64,000 nucleotides of DNA from Cyclina sinensis (taxonomy: Eukaryota; Mollusca; Bivalvia; Venerida; Veneridae): contig JAAONU010000006.1 of assembly GCA_012932295.1 (NCBI GenBank), positions 34,168,607 through 34,232,606 on the forward strand, written 5' to 3'. Both the position numbers and the translations under genes were made by a program. Below are positions 27,577 to 40,900 of the stretch, piece after piece (position 1 is the stretch's first letter; every line of letters begins with the position of its first letter). Below the pieces are notes generated by a model. It had not been told where the DNA came from. It saw nothing but the letters and a program-made list of their open reading frames with translations, and did not search any database.

Positions 27577-30500
27577 TTCTCTCTCTCTCCCTCAGTTGTG
27601 CAGAGGATTAAGTGATATTTTTCTAAAGATAAAGATTTTAATGAACAACTCCCCACCTGCTACTAAGTTGCTGATCGCCTTCCAGAGAGTCTTGTAAAGA
27701 GGGGATCGTGCTTCTTTTCGCTTTTCGGAACAGTAGCTCATGAATGACTGCAGGAAAGGAACCTGGACAAATCGTAGTACCCTGTGGATTTTAGTGATCT
27801 GTAGCCCGTGCTTTATATAAAACTGCAGGGTTCTGTAATGTAGGGTATACGATTGTTTGTTCCTGAGTGTCAGACAGAGTCTACTTTCTTTTGAGATACT
27901 CTCCAGATTGATGCCACACTTTTCGGCCGTTCTTATTGTGTAGTCTGAAAGATCTTCTTTTCTGACGGGAATTTTCTCCGGAGCTAATGGGAAATCTGAA
28001 ATGATAAAACGGTGTCACCAAGTAAATAAATAATCGGCTTACAACACTGCCTACACCATACTGTCACTTCAGTTATTTAACCCGATAACGCCACGTTACG
28101 TAGTGCTAATATTAAAGAGGCCGTTTCAGTAATAATTATAAAGTGCTGTCATTTTCACGTTTATTCAAGAAAAAAAAAAACAGTCGTTTAATTTTCGTAA
28201 TATAATTACATACATCAAAGAACTTATTTACCATCGTGGGAATCGTGTAGTTCCGCCGGATAATTCAGGTCTACTTCAAGAATATATCCGTGGTCACTGT
28301 CCTCGGGGATATTGTCGACACTGAATGTCTCTAGCTCGTAGTCAGTAAGGAATCGAAAGCCGTGAGTCGGGAGACGTGCCGTTGCCATTACGGACGTATA
28401 TAGGCCGTTAAAATCGAGAAAGTCGATATAACTTATCTCCCTGTCCTTGTCGAATGCATCGGGTGACATTCCTGGATTGTTTGCTTGTGCAAACCTAGGA
28501 TTCCCGATGACTGCTATTCCGCCTGTAAAAATAAATAACATGAGATTTATAGTCTACTTCCTGTTTCAACGAGTTTTGTTATTGTTGTTGTTGTTGTTGT
28601 GTTGTAATGCTGCATTTATCAGCATTTTGTCAATTTCAAATATAAATTATGATCATTTCTTAATCGATGCTATATTTTTTTTAATTCTACGCAAAATTGT
28701 TTGTTGAAAAAAAAAGATTTTGCACAACTATTTCTCGTGTTCGTCATAAAAAGTTAGGAACGATCATTTCGATGTCTGATAAAATTGTGACAACCTGTGT
28801 ACGTACTCTATAATACGAAAGTTTGAAACCGAGACGTACCTCTGATTGCATTTTCGATCATCAAGTGTGCATCGAGGGATGTCTGGAGCTCCAGGGTTGT
28901 TCCGGAGAAGCGGAGGGCACTTTCCCAGGCGAAGCTGGCCAGCGTATAAAATCGAATAGGATCTAGTTTTAGGTCCTTCATAACCACTTTCCTGAACTGA
29001 CTTATGATGTCGGCAACGAAGAGACAGTCGCAGATCAGTGTAAGCCTCAGGTAATTTTTCAGGCATTTTTCCACCATGTCGTTCCATGCCCGAACAGCGA
29101 CCTGGTACTCGGAAGGCGAGAGCGCCACGTCTGCGATACTGTCCGTGAAGGCTTCCAGTGGGGGTAGGTGAGACGCGTGTAGCTCCTCCGGGCCCATTAT
29201 GTAGTCTCTGCACAACGGTATCCGTCGTAATTGTTCCGGAGTAGTACCAATGGGCCAATTTATTCTGGCGTGAGCAAAGGCGCCCTCGCCTTCCTCGGCG
29301 CGGAGACCGTCTATCAAACACTCCAGTGGGTCCTTGAAGAAATTTTTCAAGTCGATAAAGCGACACCCGTTGATGGTCAACCCGGCGTAACTGTCGATTG
29401 TTTTCGGGACGACTTGTATCTTACTAGCGCCGTATATCTCCGCGGCACTCAGTAGTATTCTTCCGTCGTACTCTGAAAGGTCGTCGAGTACGACGATCAG
29501 GTGGTTTGGAGTTCTGAAATTCAGGTTGCACGCGTTACACGCCCTGCCCCTGATTTTACCGCTAACGTGGTCGTGGTCCAAAACGACTCTTTGGCCGGGT
29601 AAGAAGGGGCTGTCGCAGATGTGGCATTTTTCGTTCGACGCTTCGATATTGTTAAAACCGACGTCGCAGTACTGAATGGGTTTTACGACTCTCATGATGG
29701 CCAGTGCATCGCGGGCTTCTCGTTGCATACAGCTAAAGAACTCTCGCATAACCGTGTCCGGGTTGTCGTCTGCAAAAAACACTGGCTCGCTGGGGTGACT
29801 GTCGTCGACGCTTAATCTGTAATACGCAAATGCACAAGGTTCATGGAGCCTTTCTCTCACTATCGAACCCTCTGTCGGCTCACTGTGATCCAGAATCGGC
29901 CGCCTGAAACACTCGAACCTAGCTACGATAACAAATGGGGCCTCGAGCTGAAGATGGCGTTTTTTGAATTCCACAAACTTCGACTCTGGCATGCGAACGC
30001 GTAGAGGCTCGAGCAGTTTACAGTGCTCCATGTGCTTGGCTAAGTCGCTAGCAGTGTACTTGTGATTTAAACACCTCGGACACACGTGCAACTTATGGTT
30101 CCCATCGTTCTGGGCGTAAATTAGTTTGCCGAGGTCCTTTACGGCGCAGTAATGCTGAAAGGGCCGAAGAGTTTCGTCTTCTCCAAGCGCGTGCAGCAAC
30201 AGGAGGTTTGCGTGCCCTCTCTCACTGTTGCTGTTTGACACGCGCAGTGGAAATATCGAGCCGTCATACGCAAACACGTTCACCGAGACACGGTTTTTCT
30301 TTTCAAAATCCGCAATCTTATCGAGCGTTACGGTATCTCCTTCCGACATCGAATCTGGCAGTCGATATAATGGCCTGACCTCCTTAAAAGTGGACCAGTG
30401 TACAGCTCCACAATGTTCTTCCCTATTGTGATGTATGGCGGCAATTACCGCCCAGACAAAACAATCCTTGCTGTTTACCGGCCTACCGGTAACAGTTATG

Positions 30501-30865
30501 AGGGCCCGTTTGTCAGCAAGTTCCTGAGGAATGTCAAGGTCACCGCAGTTTCCTCCTAGGGGACTGTAGCGGAACACAAACATTTCGAATGCGAGAACTT
30601 CTTCGAGAACCCAACCACTCGCATTCGAACAAAACGTCTCCATTGACGAGTTGATTTTGAAAAAGGCCTCGTCAATCTGATTCTGAACGGCGTCTTGGGC
30701 AAGCAGTACCTGAGACTTTGAACGAAACGCAGGCCTCTCCTCGTCTCTAAAATGTTCAAAGTTAAACTATTGTTAGACTATTTTTTCTATAGTATTTTGC
30801 GCGCACGCACACATAAAAAGCTCACACACGCACACACACGCACACGCACACACACACGCACGCAA

Positions 30866-30907
<42 letters not shown>

Positions 30908-31956
30908 AATGGCACTTATGTACATAAACATGCGCGCTCACACACGCGCGATCACTGTTATAAAATTTTTCAAGGCCTATGATTTCCACGTGATAGCGAC
31001 TTAGATAAGAGTTTTATATATCAAAAGTCTTTAACGTACTTTCGTTGCATTTTACGTGTAAAAGAAATATCTAATATAGATAGTGTTTGTTTGCTTGTAA
31101 TACTACTAATACTACTAATAATAATAATAGACTGTGCCAAAGACGGGCTAGTTCATACGTTTGCTAAGATTGCTAAGACTGTCCAATGAATAACGCAACA
31201 CGTGTCAAAAATCGATGATTTTAGAGACTAAGAAAGACAACAGTAACGCTTTCTTATCTCAAATCTTATTAAAGTTTACCTGATATTCCCTTCGCTGTCA
31301 AAACGAACCATTTTGCATTTCGCAACTAAGTACCACCGCACGTTTCGCCACCTGTAAAAGATTAATTTTGTGAGGTAGATAAGATAAACGTGACAAATGA
31401 GATAAGTAAGTGTCGAGATGAATCAACATTACGAATTAAAGTCGCACCGATCAACAACATTCATAAACCCACTGAGATAAAAGTAGAATGAGAGACATTG
31501 AAAATAAAATTACACGTTCTAACTTGGTGCACAAGATTTTAAACTTAAAAAAAACAGATACTCGAGTAAATGTATTACAGCCACGCATTTTCTAGTAATT
31601 CGCTGAAGCAAACTACAGTACCGTATGATGATAATAATAATAATAATAATAATAATAGTAATAATAATAAAAATAATGTGATAACACCAGTTTTTAAAAC
31701 TTAACGATGGGGACACTTCGTCTTCGACAGTCGGTTTATTTATTTATTCGTCTCTGTTTTCATAGGCGGGCACTATGACAACATTCATAAACCCACTGAG
31801 ATAAAAGTAGAATGAGAGACATTGAAAATAAAATTACACGTTCTAACTTGGTGCACAAGATTTTAAGCTTAAAAAAACAGATACTCGAGTAAATGTATTA
31901 CAGCCACGCATTTTTTAGTAATTCGCTGAAGCAAACTACAGTACCGTATGATGATG

Positions 31957-31989
<33 letters not shown>

Positions 31990-34900
31990 GTAATAATAAT
32001 AATAATAATAATAATGTGATAACACCAGTTTTTAAAACTTAACGATGGGGACACTTCGTCTTCGACAGTCGGTTTATTTATTTATTCGTCTCTTTTTTAT
32101 TAAGATCATAACGGTTTACTTTACCTTTTTAAATATGTGTCCAAATTCCACTCAATTTGCTCACGTCTTGAACTGAAAAGATTTAACAACGAATGTTTTT
32201 CGCTGCCAGCTGGCGAAATTGCAATTCTGACACCGGCGTTTCCGTGTACCCTCGTTGTCGTCTGTTCTGACGAAAATCGTCGTGACAAAACGACAGAGTT
32301 GTCATCAGAAGGATCGAGTTCGGCCGGTGATGATAATGATGATGATGATGATGATGAGGTAGACGGCTGTGGCAACAACACCGATTTGCCTGCAACCTTG
32401 CGAAGTAATTGCACTTGTCGCATCGTCAGGAAATCCTCGCGTAGATGTTTTCTAGCGTGAACAACTAGTTCTTTTCTGTCTCCACAATCTATATCACACA
32501 ACGGACAATTGATGCGATGCACTCGGACTTTGTGTAAATCAAGAAAGCGGGTAGATTTAAAAAGTTTACCACATTTTGTGCACTGTGCGGACTTTCCTCC
32601 ACTGCACGATTGCACGTGCCTGTCCGTGTTAAACTTATCTCGGAAATTTCTTTTGCATTTTTGGCACGTGTACTCGTTTTTTTTCTTAATGCACTTGCCC
32701 AACCTCAAGTGTCTACTGAGATTGCAAGTTTTAGAAAATGTTTTCTTACAGTTTGGACACTGCTTTTCGGACGGCAATTCGGTCTGTAGCCGGCGTATTT
32801 CCGCATTTAAGTGATCCGAGCTCGGTGTGTAATCGACATGCTCGTTTGGAAACAAGAAGTCAGTTATAAAGTCGTCGTCGTGGCCCTCGGCCATATTGGT
32901 CTATTTATGTTTCAATAAAATACACAGGTATTTGTATATAAGACTGGTCTGTAGTGTTATAAATAACGGGATCAGTTCTGCACGCTCTATAATAACGTTT
33001 GGTCTAATAGTCTATTGGCCAAGGGAATCTTGCCTGTTTGCCCGAGTGAAAAGAATCGCCCCTTTTCCTTTTTTAAGTGAAATTAATAGCCCGGCTAGCA
33101 ACGATGCGGCTTGAAATGTAAACCTTTTTTTCTTTTTTTTTTTTTTTGAAGAATATGGATTTCGTACTTATGTCTGTTTACACATACACACACATTATTG
33201 TCCACAACAAAACAACAATAAGAATTAAAGCATAATCACATCAATTTAGTAGTCTGTAAGATTAACACGTTTATTATCCGCAATAAAAACAACAAAAACC
33301 ATAAACACATCAAGCATTCCGTACGAATAAACATTCACGTTAACTCTTAGAGTAAAGTTTGGGGCCAGATGTGGGTGTGACTTGCGGATTGGAACAAGCT
33401 TGAGCTTCCTGACGTCAGGATGATGCAGATAATGATAATAATAATAATATTAACAATGGCTATCTTTTTAATTACCTCGAATTAAACAAATTACGTGTAA
33501 TTATCACACGTCAGAAACGACTTTGTTTGTTTCTTAAATGTGGCTTCGCGATAAGACTAATATGAGAAAAGTAGTACTAATTAACAACTGACATCTTTCT
33601 GGACCTATATATGTCTAAGCAGCGCGCACACACAGACACACACAGCATACACTGCCACGCGTTTCTTTAAGAAAGACTGAAAAAAATCTAGTTCTCTTGT
33701 GTCTCAAAATGGAGTTGGACAATGTATATATTAAACTGGATGACCATAATGATCTACGGTAAGTGCTTTGCCTTCTGCTGTATTTTTTTTTTTTTTTTTT
33801 TTTTGGTTAAGTTATTTGCTGTTGTTGCTGTTGTTATGCTTTGACTTTTTATTTTAAGAAAGATAATGTTAGTTCAAGAAGAGAAAAAATGTATAATCGT
33901 AATTAAAATTCAAAGTTCAAAGCACGAAAAGTCGTTTCTAAACTTGTAATCAAAATCCTATATTTTAACTAAGATAGTTATATATAATTAAGACAATCAA
34001 AGCAAATGTATATAAATAACTTTATGGGCCGCTTATTCAAACGGCGTTTGTTCGCGTCTAAGAACTATTACTATTAAGAAAATAACTAATGTTTTAGCAT
34101 GACGAATTAACATATCTCCGATTAGAAAAGGAGAGAAAAGCGCTTATCAGGAACAATCACGGTCAAAAAAACACGTTTATTATCCGCATAATTCTTATTA
34201 AAGGGGCATTCAGTGGATTGGTCTGGTTAAAGAAATAGATTTGTTTCAATAGTTACGTTTGGCAAAAGATCGCATTACGATTACTTAAACATTGCAAATA
34301 TTTTCTCAGTTAAAGTAACCCGCGAACGATTTCTGGTACACCTCGAAATTCAGTGGCCCGATTTTTTTGCGCGAAAACCACAAAGCATCCCGGAAATTGT
34401 CTTACTTTTAGTTGTCGAAAATTTGTTTAAAATTTGCACGTGGTAGTAGTAGTCCGACGAGGTGATGCAGAAACACGTTAGATTTTAGAAATTCGGCAAG
34501 AAAATTTAAGAATACCTGTTTTATAAATGTTCAAAATGAAATAACATGACGAGATCTAATATCACTGCGAAAACTATATAAACTTGCCGAATGATTTATG
34601 GGCTACAAACTGTGCACGCACCATAGGCTGGGAAATCCCGGAAATCCTTTCAATTTTCTACTTTCGTTGTACAACTAAATAAAATTGTCAAAGTTACAAA
34701 ATCAAGCAGGGTATCGAGGTAAACATTTCGGTAAATGTGATGCTGACATTTAAAGCTTTAAGCAGATGCACGAATATAAGGTCGGATTTTTTTTTTACCT
34801 TCAACGCGCTGAATGTCCCTTTAAATGCGAAATTCTATAGATGACATGTAATTTTGATTAAAATTTTGAGTACGTAATTTAAATGCAGTATCTAATTTTT

Positions 34901-37900
34901 ATAAGTGATATTAAGAAAAAGGAAAAGGGAAATTTAAGTCGTGATAACAAGCGCAGATTTAAAGTTATGATAAAGGCGACAGTTATAATAATAATAAAAC
35001 TCTTAATTTTCTCTCTTCAGAATTGACGTGGTCGACGGACGTGTGAGGGGCACTATCCGGAACGCCGCCGGAGGCCAGGTTATTCTCGAGAAGGAAGCCT
35101 TCTTGGCTCTACTGATGCAGTCGTTTGGGCCATTCCTGAGAACATGCGAGAGGGCCAGCGCCGCAGGTCAGGCGGCGGCGGCGGCGGCGGCGGTGAATTC
35201 AGGGGGAGATACCACGCCAAGAATGCCTAGGAGGAGGCGCGCAAGGCGTGTTCTGAACTATTCTTCTTCTGACACTTCATCTGACACCAGCGAGGACGAC
35301 GGGATTTTCTTTTCCCAAAGGCCCTTGTCGTCGGGATCGGAAAATTCGATCCCGTATGAAGCCGAAAGTGAGGAGGACGACATGTTTATCGACCTCACCA
35401 GTGATTCGAACGAGGAACCCGTTCAGATGGAAGCGGAGGAGTCCCACCTCGCATGACTGCCGGACACGGTCCTCTTGAAAGTTGCTGGCTACTTGAGCCT
35501 CAGTGACTTGGCCAATTTCAAGAGGACCTGTCACAGAGTCAACACTGTTACAGACTCTGCTGTGTTTTGGATGCAGAAAATTAAATCGGAGGTTTGCGGA
35601 GACTTCACAGTGGATAAAGTTCACGTTGCCAAATCTGTATATAGACTTCTCAAAGATTGTTTTGTAGATGGACACTTTTCGTTGTAGAAGTTGTGAATGT
35701 GTATTTGTTTATGTAAATAGAACCATTGTTTGTTTGTTTTTGTTTCGTATTCGTTCTTTAATAAATGACACCTTTATGTAATAAAATTAAATCTTCAGTT
35801 TATGTTTAACTTTCTTGTATGTTCTGTAGAACGGAGATCACTAGTTCAAAACTTTAACAGCCTGTTAGACTATCTGCCGGTTAAATTTTGTCAATTTTCT
35901 AAGAAATTCTGGTCCGGTTATTCACCTGATTTCCGTAAATAGTTAAGCCCTTGTAATATTGACACCCTCATTCTCGGTGTGGCCATTATTTGGTGATTGT
36001 CTATAATACAGGTTTGACTGTATTCCCATTGGTAAAGATTAAAGACAGCAGCAGCAACAACAACAACACAGCGTTATGATCGAGTAATTTTAATGAAAAC
36101 AAACAAACAGAAAAAAACAAACAAGCAAACAAACTAACTAACTAACTTACTAACTAACCAACGATAACGAGTAATTTTAATGAAAACAAACAAACAGAAA
36201 AAAAACAAACAAACAAACCTACTAACTAACTTACTAACTAACCAACGAAAAAGAACTTAAAAGAAAAAAATGTCTAAGGATGGCTGCTTTCTTTCTACCA
36301 CACGACCTGAAACCGCTCCACGGGCCTTCTTCTGCGTTGACCCCGCCTCACTTCCGCACCAGGTCCAACACGCGCCCTTGCACGTGGTCTTCCGCGATGC
36401 ACCCCATGTCTCCTTTCAGCCTCGTGTCCGTTGCCACCACGTCTAAGTTTTGCCAACAGCCACACAACTACTGCTAACCAACAAATGTCTGTAAAAAATA
36501 AGAGTCACAACTGAAGAGTCGGGTATATCACTACCGATTCCATGGACACACCAGGACTTGTCCGAGGCTTGCAGCACAAGTAGGCTCGCCTTTGTCTGAA
36601 TCGAACGCACGTCAAAACAAGCAGCACTGTAAGAAGAAGGACCGCTAAGCCCAGGGTTCCCAAGAGACCGTTTGTCCATTGCCGACTTGCAACGCTGCCT
36701 GTAATCAAGTTTATTACTATAAGTATTCAGATGTATGTGGTTGATTAACGCGATCAGCGGATAGATACGTATTTTTGTCTCGTTTTGTTTTATTTTGTTT
36801 AGTCATTTAATTGATTGAAATGTTTTACAATTATCATGGCCGTGATAATGTAGTGTACGATAATGTAGTGTACTGTTTTTATAACCATTTAATGCGACTG
36901 ACTCGCAAAATTTTGCTGAAATTATTTTTTCTTTAAAATTTAAGAGAATTTAATATACTATGGAAAAGAACATAATATTATGCTTCTATGCAACATGAAA
37001 ACTGAAAAAAAAAATTGACTTTAACAGGACTCGAACCCACAGAGTTTCGGTCAATAGCATAGAGAGTGTCGATCTTAACCACTGAGCCACGGCGCCCACT
37101 TAAAAGGTAGAGTCAAAATTAATCCTATAACTAATGTATCTAACCCGTGACTGATGGGGTAATTTTTTTACCGGTAAAAGTGTGTAAAAATTTATATTAT
37201 GATGTATTTCTGTATCAAAAAATGAATCAGTAATTTAGTTTAAATATGTTCTTCACAATTGCAGCAAAAATTTCAAGATGTAAGAACATTTTCTTTTTTT
37301 CATCGTCGGTCCATCTGTGAGTCAGACGCTTTAAAGAGGCTGTGCTCCATATGACAAAAAAAGAGAAAGTTTTCTTGTATTTTAAATTTCTTGTAATATT
37401 TATGACTAATGCTTAAAAGATAACTTACTGACAAAAAATAAGTCAAATAATTACATTATAAATTGTTTTTTTCCCTTTCAAAGTGCTTTACCGTAACGCG
37501 ACGGTATAGCTATATCGTATAAAATTTAAATTAACTATCTGTAAAATCACTTGCGGCGATGGTGGTGACAGTAAAGGCGTTGGAAATCTTTTGTTAACAT
37601 GAGGGTCCAGAGTTCAATTCAGGCTGGAGCGAGCGTAAATATTTTTTATTCTATTTTGACTTTTATAATCAGTTTCGAAGTAAAATATTATGTTGTTATA
37701 ATCTTACGGCATCTAAATATATATAATTTATGAAAAAAATTTTTTATGTCAAATCTGGAGTACAGCCTCTTGAATGCGTAAGACGAAAATAAAACTGCTT
37801 ACCTGCCACGCGTGATATTGTCGTCATCTCGGTGTGAACAGAGGTGGTCACGGTCGTTGTTCTTGTTGTGTATTTCTCTCTGGCCGTGTTGACACCTGTT

Positions 37901-40900
37901 GATCTCTCCTGAAAGATTAAGCGCATGTTGTGAAAATACTATCATTATTATCTAAAATAGTTATTAATGATATTATTATCATTTTCCCTGGCTATCCAAG
38001 TCACATTACTACCCGTCAAGTAATTCGACGACGGTTGTAATTAATGCGCATTTTACAATGTCGCTGATATTCACGTGTAATTTTGAACTTTGTTACTTTT
38101 ACAAGCAGAAGTTTTTTAAATAAACCTCGAAACACTCGGAGGTCACCAGATTCGTTTCTCGAGTAAGGATTATTGAGGTAGAGACTTAATCGACAGTTAA
38201 TCGACCTGTTTTTCTTCTCAAACTTATAATGAACTAATAAAAAAAGTATTTTGTGACACATATATAGCTTTTACGGACGACAAATTCAAGTGCATGTCTT
38301 CAGCGATTTACTCATATTAGTATTACATGTAATTTAATACAGCAATCAATATTATAAGCGAATGTGCGAAATTCTATAATTTTACTTACTGCGACGTCTG
38401 AGCACGCGCGTCCATTCACTGATACTGAAGCGGCAGTGGAAAAAGGGCACCGCCGACAGTCTACACCATCCCCGTAGAGGCTGAGGGCTACCGCGGCTGG
38501 AAATGCACAAGTACCGTCCCACTGATACACGGTAATCTGTGTGATTTTCACTTCTCCGCCATTCCATCTGTGCATACACCTTAATACATCTCCATTTCTC
38601 TCACAAGATTGCACCAGCGAGAGAAAAAAAACCAAACACAACAGAGTACGCAGCATCTTAATTCAGTTAGATTCCAATCAGCAAGTAATTAAAATGACCA
38701 GGGCATTTAGCTTATAAGCCATAAAAGCAGACATCACGTGACTTGTCTGACCGCTTCAAAGCAGGCGACAGAACCTTGGACGGCACGAGCGACCGCTGAT
38801 TAGCCTTTGATGTTTACCGACGGCTCTGTCGCTTCAGCGTCTCTAAAAGAGGGAAAGGTCTTTTTGTATTATGTAATTTGTTATAATAGTACGAAGAGTT
38901 AAGTCTGAATGTGTTAATTAATTTGTTATAATAATTGGAAGAGTTCAGCCGGTGTCTCGAGCGATGTGCTTATGAAACGTTTTTTTTTTCCACGCTCAAA
39001 TGAAGTTATGCTCCCCAGTTGAAATTTTAACCGTAAAATTACGCGATAATGTAAACTACCGATCAGTACTCTAGTTTGAATATATTATCATTATTTCAAC
39101 TGCTTGTCTGCATACATGTAGTGTATACGTTAGATTCAGTCTAAACATGAAGTGCGTGTGTGACATTATTGACAGTATATTTTATTTAGTATTAATTTGT
39201 GCAAACTCGCAAAAAAGGCCCATATTGATTGTTGTGTAGACATCTTTAGAAAAGAAAACAAAATATGTTTTTATTGTAATATTACGTTTATTAGCTAAAC
39301 GAAAATTGGAAGTTGAAGGCAATTATTTTATTGAATATTTCACAAAGAAAATGAAAACAGCACATACATACATACATACATACATGTACATGTAAATCAT
39401 TAAATCAAATGAAACACAATCATTATCTTTGTTTGAAGGCTATAGTATTTTTAGAAGGCGATAACGTTCGTGTTTGATATCTATTTCATAATAATCACAC
39501 GGTACATTCTCGTATTTACACTATCTTGATAACTAGCGACTCGTCGATTTCCAGTAATGCGTCGTATTCTGCATAAAAAATGCACGCTACGTTCTGGGCT
39601 AGAGAACTTCCGAATTTCACATGAAGTGAAAGCGTCCCACTGTTTTGCAACTCAAAGTGAAAGCCGTCGTCCACCACGGGTGAAAGATCAAACACGTACA
39701 GAGCGCGACCATTCTTAAGTTCCGATCTGCCTATTCCGGCCATTTGTCGGCTTTTACCGCTTATTCCACCCATGGCAGTGAAGACTTGCCGGGCCCTGTT
39801 GAAACCATAAATTCGGTCTAATACCTCTGTCGTAAGGTCTTCGCTGTAGTTGACGTTTATAGGGTTACCGGAACAAGCTACGCCGTTTACATGAAGGCTA
39901 ATTTGTCGTAAATCAAAGTTTTCCATGTTAAACGGGTTCAGTCGGAGAGAACCGAGAACTGCAGAACTGTCCACGAAAGTTACGATGGCGAATTTCGGTA
40001 GGTATGAAGCGTTCATGTGATCCCAAGAGAAGACACTCTGGCCACTCGCTATATTAGCACACTTTGTCTCAGAGCGAATGTAGGGGTACTTTGCAGTGAC
40101 AGTTTTTAGGAGCTTCGAATGTGCGACCAGAATGGCGGGATTAACTTTAAACTTTACCAGTCGCAAAAAAGCGTCTTCAATTTTTACTTGGTATCCTCCC
40201 TGGTCAGTATCATCCCCGCTTATAAGGCAGAAATCGGGACTGTTTCTGTGACATACGAGTCTCAGATGTATACCGTTGATCAGGAAGCGATCGAGTTCCA
40301 ATACGTCATTTAGCGGCAAACCAACCATGTCGAATGTCCTAGATCCACGACTTACGCTGTACCTCTGGAACAGTGCGTAGTTACCTGTGACAGACAGGAA
40401 ATAAAAGTTATGCCTACAAAAGCAAACATTTAATTATTACCTTGAAGCAAATTTCATACATCTTATCATTACAGTATGTTTTTTGTAAAAACAAAGTTGC
40501 CCATTCAATTGAACAAAAATGAAAAATGCATAAAGCTTTACACGTATAAGATAAGATAAGAAAATTTTATTATAGTGACATTGTGTTATACATTATATAG
40601 AACAAAATATAATTTCTATCTTCAACTAAAAAATTAGAAACATGTACATAATGATAATTGACAGCACATACAAGCTTATTTACCTCAGACATAAGTTCAA
40701 ATTCTGGGTTTTTTATCTTTGCATTGTAATAGAAGATTTTCTCGTAGATCAATATATTTAGAACAATTTAAAAGAAAATGTGTCTCATTATCTGGACAGA
40801 AATTACAAAATCGTTCGTATAAATGATATAGTTTTTGCATCAGCAAAGAATCTGACGTAATACTCACCACAGTTATGATTTGTCTTTGAAGGAAATCCAC

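Noticed and set aside
28764..29366. 200-codon minus-strand ORF
   Set aside because: Alternative-frame shadow of polymerase exon 3.
31519..32054. Poly-Ile minus-strand ORFs
   Set aside because: Translation of the (ATA/TAA)n repeat in polymerase intron 1.
36280..36477. 65-codon plus-strand ORF
   Set aside because: Opposite a GC-rich segment; no motif and no splice or promoter context.
37021..37100. Functional tRNA gene on the minus strand
   Set aside because: Box A and box B words are present, but the acceptor stem does not pair; a SINE or tRNA relic is more likely.
37556..37640. Second tRNA-like sequence ('gagttcaattcaggctgg')
   Set aside because: Only a box B-like word is convincing; box A is poor.
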